DNA of 64,000 bases from Rhizopus sp. PT2906 (taxonomy: Eukaryota > Mucoromycota > Mucoromycetes > Mucorales > Rhizopodaceae). Location: contig JAMYHX010000205.1 in the NCBI GenBank assembly GCA_025529335.1, positions 1-64,000 on the forward strand, written 5' to 3'. Below the pieces are notes generated by a model. It was not told the origin of the DNA. It saw nothing but the letters and a program-made list of their open reading frames with translations, and ran no database searches. Position 1 is the first letter of the stretch; each line of letters begins with the position of its first letter. This document shows, one piece after another, positions 21,351 through 33,370 of this stretch. Position numbers and translations under genes: made by a program.

Positions 21351-22191
21351 ATGCTGTATAAAATCACCGTAATGAACATGGTTTCCTTTCTGGGATAAAA
21401 ATTGTTACAGGTAAAGAAGATGTCTGATAATTTTACTTGATCCAAAAACTTTGATTTTTACTAAATTTTTGTATAGTAGAAATATTAGTACTGCGTAAAA
21501 CTATATATAAACATGCCTTTTTCCATATGTTTCAAACAAGCTTTCATTTGTAAAAAGTGTAAAAGGAGCTTGACCTTATCGTCAATCATAAGCAAGAAGA
21601 GATATCACTTTAACTAAGGTGTGGGCATAATATATCATCAATAATATGAGTATGTTTTAGAGGTTATAATCTTGCAAGATATGTTCGTTCAAACATTAAC
21701 ACTTTCGAATTACCCTTTGCAACAAGACCTGTTTTGGTATATACTGAAGTGACATGATAGCTTTCAAAGCACTTGTCGAGACTTAACATATGTTTCTGTT
21801 GTCTTCATATGTTTGGTCAGAGTTACACAACTGTGATGCCATTTCCTTAAAGGCGATATTAATGCATTTACTTGTATCAGTCAGCAGAAATAAAGGGACT
21901 GCCATGAGTATCAATCATCCAAAGAAAAATTATTAGGCTGATTTTCTCGATTTGGCTTGGTTTTTCAATATTATGTAATGTGAGCAAAATAGGTCGTTTA
22001 TACCAAAAGATGAAGTGCAATTACCTTCAACAGCTATGGTATTGGTTTCTTGATATCTTTTTCAAATACGGTCGTTAAGGGGGGTTTTTTTTAAACAAAG
22101 GACAGGTGTCTTCATGTAGGGTTGCACTATGTTTAAATGCTGACAAATTGTGAGAAAACACCGAAAGATATCACTTTTCTTTTCTTTTGCA
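21351..22191. other. Gene-poor stretch downstream of the Fanzor fragment
   Basis: About 840 bases without a supported gene. Bases just after the fragment would be where a guide (omega) RNA is expected in an intact Fanzor locus, but I cannot identify one by eye. Bases 21525-21610 contain a short frame with a C-K-K-C pair that is too short to assign. The final 60 bases are the leader of the Nudix gene. Confidence 0.4.
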
Positions 22192-23887
22192 ATGAGCAAC
22201 AACGTTTTTGAAGCTGCAGCCTCTGGCGATTTAGATTATATAAGATCAAACTTGGCTCATATCAATGATAAAAACGAACGTGAATGGACACCTCTTCATT
22301 TTGCTGCACGATTTGGACAACAGGAAGTAGCCAAGTTCCTGAAAGAGAACGGTGCAGATATACACCAAACCAACTCTGAAGGAAAGACGGCTGCCCAACT
22401 AGCTGCTTTTTGGGGAAACACCGAAATTGCTAATCTGTTGCAAGAGACATCGACTGTTGTCCGCTCTTTTCCTGACAATCAAATCAATGTCTTTGCAGGA
22501 AATCACTTAAATAGGTAAATTGTATATCCTCCTCAAGGTAAAGTTGTGTTATTCATTTTTGAGGTTGTTAGATATGGTTGGGCGAGAGATTCAGCTGAAT
22601 TCCTTTCTGAACTTGCCAAATCCCCACGTTCGAAATATGTCGTGTTGAAAGAATTAAAGGCTTTATATGATGAATCTGGTCAGCTTCACCTTGTTAGCTA
22701 TAATGATGTTGCTTCTATTGTGGATAAAGTGTACAGTGAGAATGGGTTCAATAAAACCAATGATGAAATCATTCTTATCTTTTTGGGTATCGATGAGACA
22801 AATGGTAAAGGACAAGATGGTGAAGCTTACTGGGCTTTGGATTTAACACCTAAAGGAAAATATGAAAATGAGTTGAATGCACTTGTTAAAGGTAAATGTT
22901 GTTTGTACATTTCTATATTAACAAAAAAAAAAAAAAAAAAGTTAATAACAATTACAACAAAAAGGATATGAATCTAGCTCATTTGAATTCTGCCCAACTC
23001 TTCCACGTGCATTTACACTCAAAAGGTCAACCAGTGCAATCATTGCACAAGCTGCGGCCATGGGTAAATTATATACAAATATCAAGAGTAAATAATCATG
23101 TTTCTTCTAGTCGATTGGAATTCACGCAACTTATTTTGCTCTGCTTGCGGAAGTAAAACTGTAATGGCGGAAGGGGGCCACAAACGCACCTGTACCTCAA
23201 CAAAGGAGGCACCCAAGTGCATCAGCCACGCCGGAATTCAAAATTTTGCCTATCCAAGAACAGGTAAAGTGTACACAAATGAAATCACTCTGCCTTCAAA
23301 AGGGAAAGGAGTAGGACAAATAAACTAATTACATTATAAATAGATGCTGTTGTCATTGCTTGCATTATTCATCCAAATGAAGACAAGATATTATTGGGTC
23401 GCCAAAAGAGATGGCCCAAGAATATGTATTCGTGTATATCAGGTATAGTGCGTATATTTCTATGTATACATATATCTTTTAACAAGCGCGACAGGTTTCA
23501 TAGAAGCAGCCGAAAGTTTAGAAGAAGCAGTACGTCGAGAAGCGCTTGAAGAAACAGGTATTATCGTAAATCGAGTAGCATACCACAGTAGTCAACCATG
23601 GGTAAAGAAAGGAAGAAGTTTGTCGCCAAGCCAATTGATATGCTTACATCTATTTTTAGCCATTCCCAAATTCACTTATGCTTGGATTTCATGCTGAGGC
23701 ACTAACCACGCAAATTTCATTTTCGGATGATGAATTAGAGTCAGCCAAGTGGTTTACAAGGTCAGAAGTCATGGCTGCGATGAAAGGAGAAGCAAATGCG
23801 CCACTCAATCTACCATTCAAAGGGTCACTTGCCTATGTGCTTGTTGATGCTTGGTTACATGATAAAAGATGGCATAATAAGCTTTAG
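22192..23887 (+). CDS. Peroxisomal-type NADH pyrophosphatase (NUDT12/Npy1-like)
   Basis: Starts at ATG 22192 (MSNNVFEAAASGDLDYIRSN). Two to three ankyrin repeats come first (REWTPLHFAARFGQQEVAKF, EGKTAAQLAAFWGNTEIANL). A NUDIX-like N domain follows, then a four-Cys zinc ribbon (FCSACGSKT, then KRTCTS and PKCISH), and a full Nudix box (GFIEAAESLEEAVRREALEE, then TGI). The A-x-S-Q-P-W-P-F-P-x-S-L-M form of the NADH pyrophosphatase subfamily appears as SSQPWPFPNSLMLGF. About seven exons are joined by short introns. The protein ends HNKL, a plausible type 1 peroxisomal signal. The enzyme hydrolyses NADH to NMNH and AMP and, in animals, removes NAD caps from RNA. Ankyrin repeats are found in NUDT12 but not in yeast Npy1. 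Confidence 0.9.
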
Positions 23888-23988
23888 CCTTATTTATATA
23901 CGAAAGCGGAAATTGAATGAGCTATAAAAAGTCTAATAAACACGTACACTTTTTCCTTCTTTTCTTTTCTTTTTTCTCACTTTTAAAA

Positions 23989-24972
23989 ATGTCTTACCAA
24001 CAACCTCCTCCTCCACAATACGGTCAAGCACCTCCTCCAGGCAGTGGTGGATATCAACAAAGACCTCCTCCTGGTTATGGTGGGTACCAACAGCAAGCCC
24101 CTCCTCCGGGTACTCCTGCTCCTCACTCCGCTGGTGGTGGAGGTTATGGCCAAGGTATTCAACAACAACAACAACAACAACAACATCAACAACAGCAAGG
24201 TTATGGTGCTCAAGCTCCCTACGGTGGTAATGTATATATGTCTTTTTTTTATACTGTCTACTCATCTCGTAGTAGCGCCATCAGCTGACCAACAACAGTT
24301 GTGGACATGGTTTAAAGCAGTTGATACAGATGGTTCAGGTCAATTATCAGCTGATGAATTGCAAAGAGCACTTATTAATGGTGACTGGAGTCCATTTAAT
24401 ATTGAAACTGTTCGTTTGATGGTCAACATGTTTGACTCTGGTAAGTAAAATATAAAATTCATCTATCAAAAATATATTAATATAGCATATTAGATAACAG
24501 TGGTACCATTAACTTTAATGAGTTTTCTGGCTTATGGAAATATATCGAGGATTGGAAGAAATGCTTCCAAGCATTTGATGTTGATCGTTCAGGAAGCATT
24601 AATGAGACTGAAATGGGAAATGCCTTGAGAACATTTGGCTTCAATGTATCACCCAAGTTTATTAACACATTAATTCAAAAGTTTGATCGTTACGGTAAGT
24701 CAGCGTCATGGGTTTGTAAAGGGAGGATATTTACCATGAATTAACAGCTACTGTAAATAAAACAGGAAAAGGAGATGTTACATTCGATAACTTTGTTCAA
24801 GCATGTGTTACAGTCAAGACATTGACTGATTCATTTAGACAATTTGATAATGATAACGATGGATGGATTCAAATCAATTATGAACAGGTAAAGTTAATGC
24901 GTTCATAGTTTTATCATCCATTCTTATCCTTTAATATAGTTTTTGGACCTTGTTGTTCGTCAACGAGCTTAA
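23989..24972 (+). CDS. Penta-EF-hand calcium-binding protein (ALG-2/peflin-like)
   Basis: Starts at ATG 23989 with a low-complexity Pro/Gly/Gln/Tyr head (MSYQQPPPPQYGQAPPPG, then repeats of PPPGYGGYQQ), as in peflin and yeast Pef1. Five EF-hand units follow: FKAVDTDGSGQLSADEL, MFDSDNSGTINFNEF, AFDVDRSGSINETEM, KFDRYGKGDVTFDNF and QFDNDNDGWIQINYEQF. It ends LDLVVRQRA at 24972. Introns are near 24233-24275, 24440-24492, 24694-24747 and 24887-24939. The first and third loops look complete for calcium binding; the fourth is degenerate. PEF proteins dimerise through EF5 and act in vesicle and ESCRT-linked processes or cation-dependent budding. Confidence 0.9.
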
Positions 24973-25156
24973 TGTAAAAAATAAAAAATCGTGTGAATAA
25001 TAACAATAATAATAATAAAAAACCCAAAAATGGCTCTTTATTGATGACCAAAAATTGGATTTAATCTGTTTCTCTTTCTCCCTTTGAACCTTTTTTAAAT
25101 AGAAATTTAAATTCACTCTTTCTCTTTCTTTCTTTCCTGTTTTTGTTCTTGCTTCA

Positions 25157-28013
25157 ATGGAAGTTGTACAAGTTCAACCGAGAGACTCTTATCTGTATAA
25201 TATCTATGTGCCCACTCAAGGGACAGTAATAAGGTGGTCTTTTACAACAAAAAGGAATAATATATCATTCGGTCTATTCCGTAGAAGAGAAAAGGAACCT
25301 TTACCCAATTCGTCTGACATCATATTTCGTGCTCAACAACAACCATTACAAAAAAGACAAATGTCATTAGCCTCCATTGACATTCCTCAAGCAGGTAACT
25401 TTTATTGTTGTTGTTATGGTTACAGTTGCTAAGTTTGTGTAAGATGCAATATCGATTGATGATGATATTGAATCCACTTATATTCAACATCAAAACAATC
25501 ATCATTCAACTAGACCACGATCCAAATCGGTTGCTACCGTCAAATTAAAAGAAAGTGGCCTTGAAGAAATCATCCCTATACAACACACACAATCATGTAA
25601 TCAAAAGGTGCAGGGAACTTATAAGGTAGAGGAGCCGGGGAATTATGTACTAGTCTTTGGTAAGCTCCCTTTTTTCTTGTTAATTCATTAGACATTGATG
25701 TTGTTAGACAATACGTTTTCGAGAAATACTCCAAAGATGTTGACTTACTCGGTTGCTTTGGGCAGTCCTGAGGATGTCGAAGTACCAACACAGCATGAAA
25801 TGACGGGTTGGCTATTAAAGAAGAAGAGAAAAAAGATGCAAGGTACAGTGAATTGCTTTAATTGGGAAACTGTCAGCACTTATGTCTCCCCTTTTATTAA
25901 AAAAAGGTTGGGCTAAACGCTGGTTTAGCCTTTCACCGACGGGTGTCCTTTCCTATTCTACTTCTCCTAGCAGCGTCATTAGGGGATCTATTCAAATCAT
26001 GGTTTCCACCATCTCATATAACCCCAAGCTAAGACAAATCCACATCGACTCTGGCACGATGATCTATCACCTCAAGACTTTAACGCAGGAAGATTATGAC
26101 ACATGGTCAACTGCCTTAAGAGAAAGAAATTATATTCAAGAGCAGCAAATTGATCAGGAAGTCCCCTCAACGCAAAGCGGCCTTAGTCTCAGTAACTCCA
26201 AGCGTATCTCTTCGCGTAGTTTAAACATGTACAACCAGAGCGATAAAAAACTCAAGGCAGAGATAGAACAGGCTGCAGAGACATCATCCAATTGTCAACA
26301 GATCATTACTCAGTTAGTGCAGACGCTCGATCAGCTGCGACCTTATCTTCAGTCTATTCCCGCTGAGCTTGCTCATTCACTCGAACAGCAAAAACTCGCA
26401 GCCGTTTCGAGCGTGCAGGAGCAAGAAATACAGTGGCGCAATGTTCAAAACTGCTTCTTCAAGAACCGTCGATCGGGATCTGTATCCCCTGTGGTCGGAT
26501 CTAGCACACCTCAAAAGTCAACCATACTAGAACACGACGAGCCCTCGCTTCATCGGTGTTCAAGTGTTTACTCTCAAGTCTCGGGATATTCTGAACAATT
26601 CTTTGATGCAGAGGATATCGAGCTGAGTGAAGATGAAGATGAGTTCATTGTGGATCATACATCGAGCATTGACGATGGTGCCAGTAGTGAAGAGGAAACA
26701 GGTAACTTTATTTTATTTTATTTCTATTTCCTAACGCTTGTGTTTACAGACAGTCGAGGCACAGGAAGTACTGAATTCCTTGATTTACAATCAGTCAATA
26801 ACAATATCCAACGACGTACGCGCCTGCCTTGTCCAGCTGTGGCTGATGGTGGATCTGCACTCTCGGTAATCAGGAAGAACGTCGGCAAAGACTTGTCAAC
26901 AATTGCCATGCCCATCAGTATGAACGAACCATTGAATCTACTACAAAAAGCCTGTGAAGAGCTTGAGTACTGTGAGCTCTTGGAAAAGGCATCTACACTG
27001 ACAGACTCTATGGAACGATTAATGTATATTACCACCTTTGTTATTTCCACCTACGCATCATCTCAGTACCGAACAGGTCGAAAACCATTCAACCCAATGA
27101 TGGCAGAGACCTATGAAAACATTCGTCCCGATAAGGGATTTCGTTTCATTGCTGAAAAAGTGTCTCATAACCCATTAAGAATCGCTGCTCATGCAGAGGC
27201 CAAAGGTTTCAGATACTGGCAATCAACAGAAGTAAAGAGTAAGTTTTGGGGAAAATCAATGGAATTTATGACCAATGGTACTTTCCATGTCACTCTCACG
27301 GGTCATGATGATCACTATACGTTCTTTAAGCCTTCCAGTTGGATGAAGAATATGATTGCGGGTGAAAAGTATTTGGAACATTCGGGTGAATGTAAGGTTA
27401 CCAACCAGACAACGGGCGAATACGCCGTCATTGTGTTTAAAGAAGGCACTGGTGGTGGATTATTCGGTGCTCCAACAAAACGAAACGATGTTGTAGCCAC
27501 TCTCTACGATGCTCAAGGGATAAAGCAGCGTCGTATATCTGGCAAATGGAGCGAGTCCATTGCAGAAGAAGTAGGCTTAGACAAGAGTAAGCTCTCTGTT
27601 CTCTGGACAGCGCGTCCTCCTGGCGTACCTGATTACAGCAAATATTATGGTTTTACCAAGTTTGCTACAGAGCTAAACGAGATTACAGAAATTGAACAAG
27701 GCAAGTTACCCATTACAGATACCCGTCTTCGCCCTGATCAGAGACTGTATGAAGAAGGTAAGGTTGAGGAATATACAAGGCTATGCCCTATCCTCAACAC
27801 TTTTTTATGATAGGTCAAGTAGATAAAGCGGATCAAGAAAAACTTAGAATTGAGCAGCAACAAAGAGAAAAACGCAAGGAACTCGAGGCAGCCTGTATCG
27901 AATGGAAGCCTCAATGGTTTACTTCTGAAGGTGATGAATGGGTTTATAGTGGTCAATACTGGCATGCACGTGAAACAGGTCAATGGCCCAAAGACATATT
28001 TCCTCTGTGGTAG
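25157..28013 (+). CDS. Oxysterol-binding-protein-related protein, Osh3-like (GOLD-PH-FFAT-ORD)
   Basis: Starts at ATG 25157 (MEVVQVQPRDSYLYNIYVPT). An N-terminal GOLD-type domain (about residues 1-200; EEPGNYVLVFDNTFS) leads to a PH domain (GWLLKKKRKKMQ, then WAKRWFSLSPTGVLSYS). A predicted coiled linker holds a likely FFAT motif (SEQFFDAEDIEL) for binding ER VAP proteins. The sterol/PI4P-binding ORD has RKPFNPMMAETYE, RFIAEKVSHNPLRIAAHA and MEFMTNGTFHVTL, and ends WHARETGQWPKDIFPLW. Domain order equals yeast Osh3, which works at ER-plasma membrane contacts on PI4P. The ORP signature EQVSHHPP is altered here to E-K-V-S-H-N-P-L, losing one of the two PI4P-contacting histidines. A 54-base intron near 26702-26749 keeps the frame open if retained. 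Confidence 0.9.
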
Positions 28014-28225
28014 AAAAAAAAAAAAAAAAAAAAAAACATAAAAAACCAAAAAAGCGCTCTTCTTCCCCTCAATTAGATAATATGTATAAAGTGCGGCTAA
28101 AAAAGCATTAATAAAAAAATTATTTTACATAAAAGAACAAAATAAGCTGCTATTTTTTAATATTGTAAAAAAAAAAATTGTGTATTTGATTTATTTCTTG
28201 CCCTACACAAAGATTGAACATTAGA

Positions 28226-28496
28226 TCATTTAAACTAGAGCAGTATATAATTTACTTACACGAGCCATGTTGACGGCACCGTAAAGAGCACCAGCGACAC
28301 CAACGCTGAGAACAGCAAAGGTAGTGAAGACAAAGAGCTTATCTCTGGGACCACGAAGGAACAAGGGTGTGTTAGAAGGAGCCTAATGTAGAAGGTAATG
28401 AGTGACATCTCTTCTGTTTGAGCATGTTTAACTATTCTTTACTTGGAAGTATCTTTGATGAGCAAGAACGTTGTTGGGTCTGTTGACAAGAGACAT
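28226..28496 (-). CDS. Cytochrome c oxidase subunit VIIa (Cox7-like)
   Basis: A short three-exon gene. Exon 1 starts at ATG 28496 (MSLVNRPNNVLAHQRYFQ). Exon 2 (about 28384-28259) encodes APSNTPLFLRGPRDKLFVFT, then one membrane helix (TFAVLSVGVAGALYGAVNMA) and R. A tiny last exon gives F-K-stop at 28226; reading through the intron would add only about nine residues. Size (about 60 residues), the Q-R-x-F-Q start, a short loop with L-R-x-P-R-x-K and a single inner-membrane helix fit the fungal Cox7/COX7A family, a subunit of respiratory complex IV. Confidence 0.75.
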
Positions 28497-28792
28497 GGCG
28501 ATTAATTTAGGATGTTCTATAAAGAAAGAAAAGGTTGCAAAAGTGGGATAATAAAAAATAAATTTGCCAGGCTGGGCTGACTTATAAATTGCTCGTCTGT
28601 TGGTCGCGTCCGTGTCGTGATGACGTATACATTATTAGAAAATTTGGAGTGGCTGCCTTGTATGGCTAAGAAATAAGAATTCTTTTTATCTAATGCTTCT
28701 TTATATTTCATAAAAAGTATGTAATAATCTTTCCACGATAACAAGTAGTCCGTAAAATTGCAGAAGAATACTCTATTCTAAGACGGGATGCC

Positions 28793-29701
28793 ATGAATCT
28801 AGCGTTGTGCTGCGTATGTTTCTGGGTAGAAAATGTGTTTCGAGACGATACAACATATCCAGATGTAATATCAGAAAGATTTTGGAGTCATTGTTATCGC
28901 GCCGTCGCCCGTGGTGAAGGACATGTCGCCCGTTCTGTAATGTTTCGTCTAATTTCCATTATAATGTTATTAATAGAATTAACTGAATGTGCATTTTTTG
29001 TAGAACTTCACTCAATGTGTAAGAGACCGTTTTGACATTTTTGACATCTGTCGAAAGAATCCAAACAATGGTAATATATGGAATGCGCTTAATTTGTATT
29101 CACATTCATTCATTGTGCTCCATAGGCTAATATCTATATGATATACCTGAAATCGATGCTCTCCATGGTTATCTAGCGACCTCATATACTACAAGTGTTG
29201 TTACAAGTAAGCATGAATAATCATTTAAATTGCGTACAGCTCATGAATATAATATTATAAAGACGTCGGGCTTCATTTGACTAGAAATGTTAGAAGAAAC
29301 ATCTTTGTGGTTTTCAAGGGATTCTTCTTGGAATATAAAACACAAACTTGATCACCTATAAATGTGTCTAGTATTGGTAAATAAGCTAGAAAGTACAAAT
29401 GTTTTTCGATCAATGTTAACTTACCGTAATTTCTTTATTTTCAGCAAATCGTGCAACAAATAGCATTATTATAAACAGATCACCAACCTTTGAATGTCCG
29501 ACGCCTCTTCTTCCTGTTGCCCATGAATTATACGGGTATATATTTCAGATTAAAAGCTTATACAGAAGAGGTATTATACTAAGTTACTTCCTTACTTTTA
29601 AAGGCCAACACGATAAGAGAGTCATTTTTGCATATGGCGATGCAAGTCTTTCAAGTTCTATGCGTTCTTATTTATACTTTAAGTTTAATGTGAGATTATA
29701 G
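28793..29701 (+). pseudogene. Decayed Fanzor-like gene remnants
   Basis: Several short exon-like pieces lie in order on the plus strand. They are 28793-28937 (ERFWSHCYRAVARGEGHVAR), about 29004-29069 (NFTQCVRDRFDIFDICRKN), 29445-29570 (SPTFECPTPLLPVAHELYGY) and 29603-29701 (KRVIFAYGDASLSSSMRS). The last piece resembles the V-V-A-Y-G-D-A-S-L strand before the RuvC-II region in one Mucorales Fanzor subfamily. The N-F-T-x-x-V-x-x-x-F piece resembles the N-terminal helical part of the same proteins. No zinc ribbon or W-x-R-D motif follows, and stops interrupt any joined frame. The assignment is by remembered motif and is tentative. Confidence 0.4.
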
Positions 29702-31038
29702 TTGACGTGGGTCTAACAGTTGTTCTGGGGTAGAGTAGCTTAATTAGGGTTTCCTAGTTTTTACTACTGTGACATCTGAATCAAGAAATGATGTTATGTA
29801 CTAGTAAGTGTTATTGTAAGCGTAGTTGTTTTTTAACAAAAGACTCTATATTCTTTGAAAGGGACATTGTTAGGCAGTGGACAATGATTCCTATCTATAA
29901 GACAGGGATATTTTACTGCATAACCTTGATAGCAGTCCTTGCTTTGTGCTTATGAGCTGAGCTTCTATCATCTTTATCAATATTATATACACCAAAGTTA
30001 CACTAGAAATAATACAAGGTCACATCTTGATTCATGCAGCGTTTTTAAGGAGTAATTCAACACTAAAAAGGTGTACTTAAGGAGTAGTTTTATGCTTACG
30101 TGTTTTTTTTTTCTTTGTTTACATGTAAATAGGCAGTAATCGATGGTATATTTCAAAATGATTGCCTTGTTCGAATTCATATCTTGGTGCACCCACGCGT
30201 TGGTTAGCTTGGGGGTCACAAATTGCTTCGAGCTTAGGATACAGGGAAACCTACGCTCGTCTGCTGAATGTAGATATTTGTTGCGCTTTTAGACCGTATA
30301 ATATATTAGGCTAATTGTAAGTGGCAAGATATGATTGGATTAGAATTGCAGAGCACTCTTTAATGGATTTCATGTTATTATAAAATAATCAGCTTTCTTA
30401 AATGTTGTGGCTGTCGCGAGTGTTGACATCTTGGAATGTGCGAAGCTAACTCAATATAAGCATACTCATTTATTCGTTATCCTACATGTGTCGAAATGAG
30501 TATACTAACATTTAAAATACTCTAAGGCTAATTCATACATTTTCCTTTTCTTTTCCTTCTTTCGTCTTGTTAGAAGGAGGGGAAGAGCTTAAATGTAAAA
30601 GAACGATATTAGACATTGACCATTTCAATCAATCAAGTCTTCAATTTCTGCCTGTAATGCCTTATGCATGTAATTTCATCAAAATATGCATCCTCATGAG
30701 CATTAAACACTCTAATGTCTTCCTTTAATTTGCTTACTTGAGAGCAACAGTCTTTTAATTCGACACATTGCTTCTAGAAAGAGAAGCTTTCTTAATCACG
30801 GGTATTGGCCACTACTGACCGGACAATCCGTATTCCGGCGCCAGATGAAGGCCGGTTGCGTCACACTCCCTGCTTATTATTATTATTTTTTTTTTTTTTC
30901 ACTCTCGCTTTGACATTATAAAAGAAAGAAAAAATGAGAAAAATGTTTAATTCTGCTTTTTTTCTTTTTTATATTTTTTTTTTCGTATTTCTTAAGCTAT
31001 TATTCTATTCATAACAAAAACGCTGTTTGCCCCCACTG
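29702..31038. other. Gene-poor spacer upstream of the SET3-like gene
   Basis: About 1.3 kb with no gene I can support. It is AT-rich with scattered stops in all frames. A GC-richer island with CCGG-type palindromic bits (30818-30860) and long poly-T runs (30885-30898, 30977-30985) lie just upstream of the next start codon and probably form its promoter and leader. Confidence 0.45.
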
Positions 31039-33226
31039 ATGTCGAGGTTAAAATCAAAATATTCAGATTCATTTAACGACCAGTTCTCTTCTACGGAAGA
31101 AGAGGAAGATGCTGATGTTGCTGATCAGTACGATTCTGGTGTGATTCGTTGTATATGTGATGATCCAAGCGATGATGGCTTCACTATTCAGTGTGAACAT
31201 TGTCTAGATTGGCAGCATGCATCCTGTGTGAATGTAAAGCGTAATAGGATTCCAAAACATTATTTATGTGATCGCTGTAGTCGATTGATAAAAAAGAAAC
31301 GCCCTATTGATATACAAAATCGTCGCAGAAATTTACAGGAGAGTAAACTACTCATAAAAGGTAAACTAAGCTATGATATCCCTGAAAGCATTTTTAATTA
31401 TAAAAATTATAGAAAAAAGGAAACGACTGGATAATAAATCGAAAAAGAACAACCAAGAAGGTAGCGACGACGATGAAGACCTCTTGTTGCCTGCTCAAAA
31501 GATAAACAGAAGCTATGCATATACTTCAAAATGCATAATCAAACAAAAGGCTGTATTAGACATCTTTAAGGATGTTCGCCACTACTGGTTTCAATTGAAC
31601 AGACAAAAGACCTCTATTAGTCTGGACGCCGCTATTGTCAAAGGACTGGATTCACTTGTTGTCATGGAAAGCAATCTATTGATGCCTAGTATCCCCAAAA
31701 TATCCGTTAAGCCGCTCAGAAAATCTATGCGTAGCTCATATAACAATGAAAAAATTCCTTCCCTTGAAAAGGGCGTGTTTGCGGATATTCATATTCCTGA
31801 AGATCGTTATTTGATGGAAGTCACAGGTGAAGTCAAGTTGAAATCAGAATATAAATCCAACAACAGCAATCATTTTTCTTTACTTGCAACGCCACTTCGA
31901 CATGTTTTCTTTTATCGTTCTTTAGACGTTTATATTGATGCTCGTGAAGTTGGAAATGATGCACGCTTTATTCGAAGATCCTGTAGGCCCAATTCTGAAA
32001 TCAGAAGTATCATTTTACCAAATGATAATGATGACAACCTGATCCACATGGGTATCTACACCATAGAAGAACTAGATAAAGGTGAGGAAGTAACCATTGG
32101 TTGGAACTGGCAGCGTGGTCAACTTATATATCAAAAGCACCAGGAATTTCTGAAAAGTAAGGGAAATTTGGAGCTAAGAAAATCAGAGCCTGAAGTGAAG
32201 AGTGCTTTAAAAAAATTCTTGGCCTTATATGAAGCCGAATTTGGTGAATGTGCTTGTGAAGACAAGGATGAATGCTTTATTGAATGTATCAAGGAAGAAT
32301 TGGAGAATGATAGTGACTCGGAAGCAACAGAGGTCAAACCGCTCTTAAAACGAAGACGGCCTGGAAGACCTCGCCTTGGTGAATCTACTACAAAGACTAC
32401 TAATACAAACTCCTCTGATGAAGAACAAAGGCCAAAGAGTAGAAAAAGAGTAGCATCATCAGACACAATTGGAAGGCCTGCCTTCGTTAAAAAGCCTTCT
32501 TCTGTTGGCCATTCGAGATCCACGTCGATTGAAGAAGCTGTAAAGTTGGACAACACTCTTATAACAAATATAGATTCTCTCAATGTGAATAGCAACAAAG
32601 AGATCACTGGAAGGCCGCTAATAAGGAGATTACACTGTAAAAAGAGGTGGTTACAACTGTATTTGCTAGAACAAAAGTCTAAAGAAAACACCAAGCTCGA
32701 TATAATGAAAGTTGAACAATTAAACACAGCTATCACTATGCATGTCACTTCAACCGAGACAACTTCAGTGGTGCAATCTGAACAGTTGCTCAACAGTAAG
32801 AATGATGAATATCTCAGTGATGCAAGCTCAGAATCAACTTTGCCGTTGAATGATACCCCTAGCTCTCCTCCTAGCGTACAGATGGACCAGCCAAAGATAG
32901 AAGCACCTCTCGAAAGTGAATCCTTACCCATAAGAAGTAGTGAAGAAGCCAATAGACTTGATGTTTTCAATGGAGCGAACGGATCGTGTATAGAAGCAAG
33001 AACAGACACGACAGTTGAACAAAGTAAAGAGCAGAGACATGACGACATTAATCAGACTGACAAGAAGCTAGACGAACCATTGAACAGTAGCAGCAGCGTA
33101 CCTTTGAAAGAATGCGCAGGCCCATCAGAAACACAAGCGAGTACAGCAGAAAACAAGCCTGTCGCTCGTGTGAAGCTGTCTATACAAGAATATTTATCTA
33201 TGCGACGAAACTTATCCACCGATTGA
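31039..33226 (+). CDS. PHD finger/SET domain protein, Set3/MLL5 family
   Basis: Starts at ATG 31039 (MSRLKSKYSDSFNDQFSSTE). The PHD finger is clear (IRCICDDPSDDGFTIQCEHC, then LDWQHASCVN and YLCDRC). One intron (about 31362-31416) follows. The SET domain carries EKGVFADIHIPEDRYLMEVT, ARFIRRSCRPNSEIR and EELDKGEEVTIGWNW. A long Ser/Glu-rich disordered tail has two AT-hook-like GRPR/GRP elements (RRPGRPRLG). R-F-I-R-R-S-C-R-P-N replaces the usual R-F-I-N-H-S-C-x-P-N, as in yeast Set3 and animal MLL5. Those proteins lack normal methyltransferase activity and instead read H3K4 methylation within the Set3C deacetylase complex. Confidence 0.88.
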
Positions 33227-33370
33227 GACGATAAAAGTAACACACCATGTACATTTGCTCTTTTATCATTCAATAATCTTATGTAAATACATCTTCCCCT
33301 TTCTAATTTTTTTATTTTACTTTGCATCGTATGTTAATAAATTTGCACACTTGTTCTTTATTGATATACA

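Noticed and set aside
32131..33048. 305-codon minus-strand open frame
   Set aside because: It lies entirely antisense to the Ser/Glu-rich tail of the SET3-like gene. Its Leu/Ser-rich composition is the mirror of that tail.
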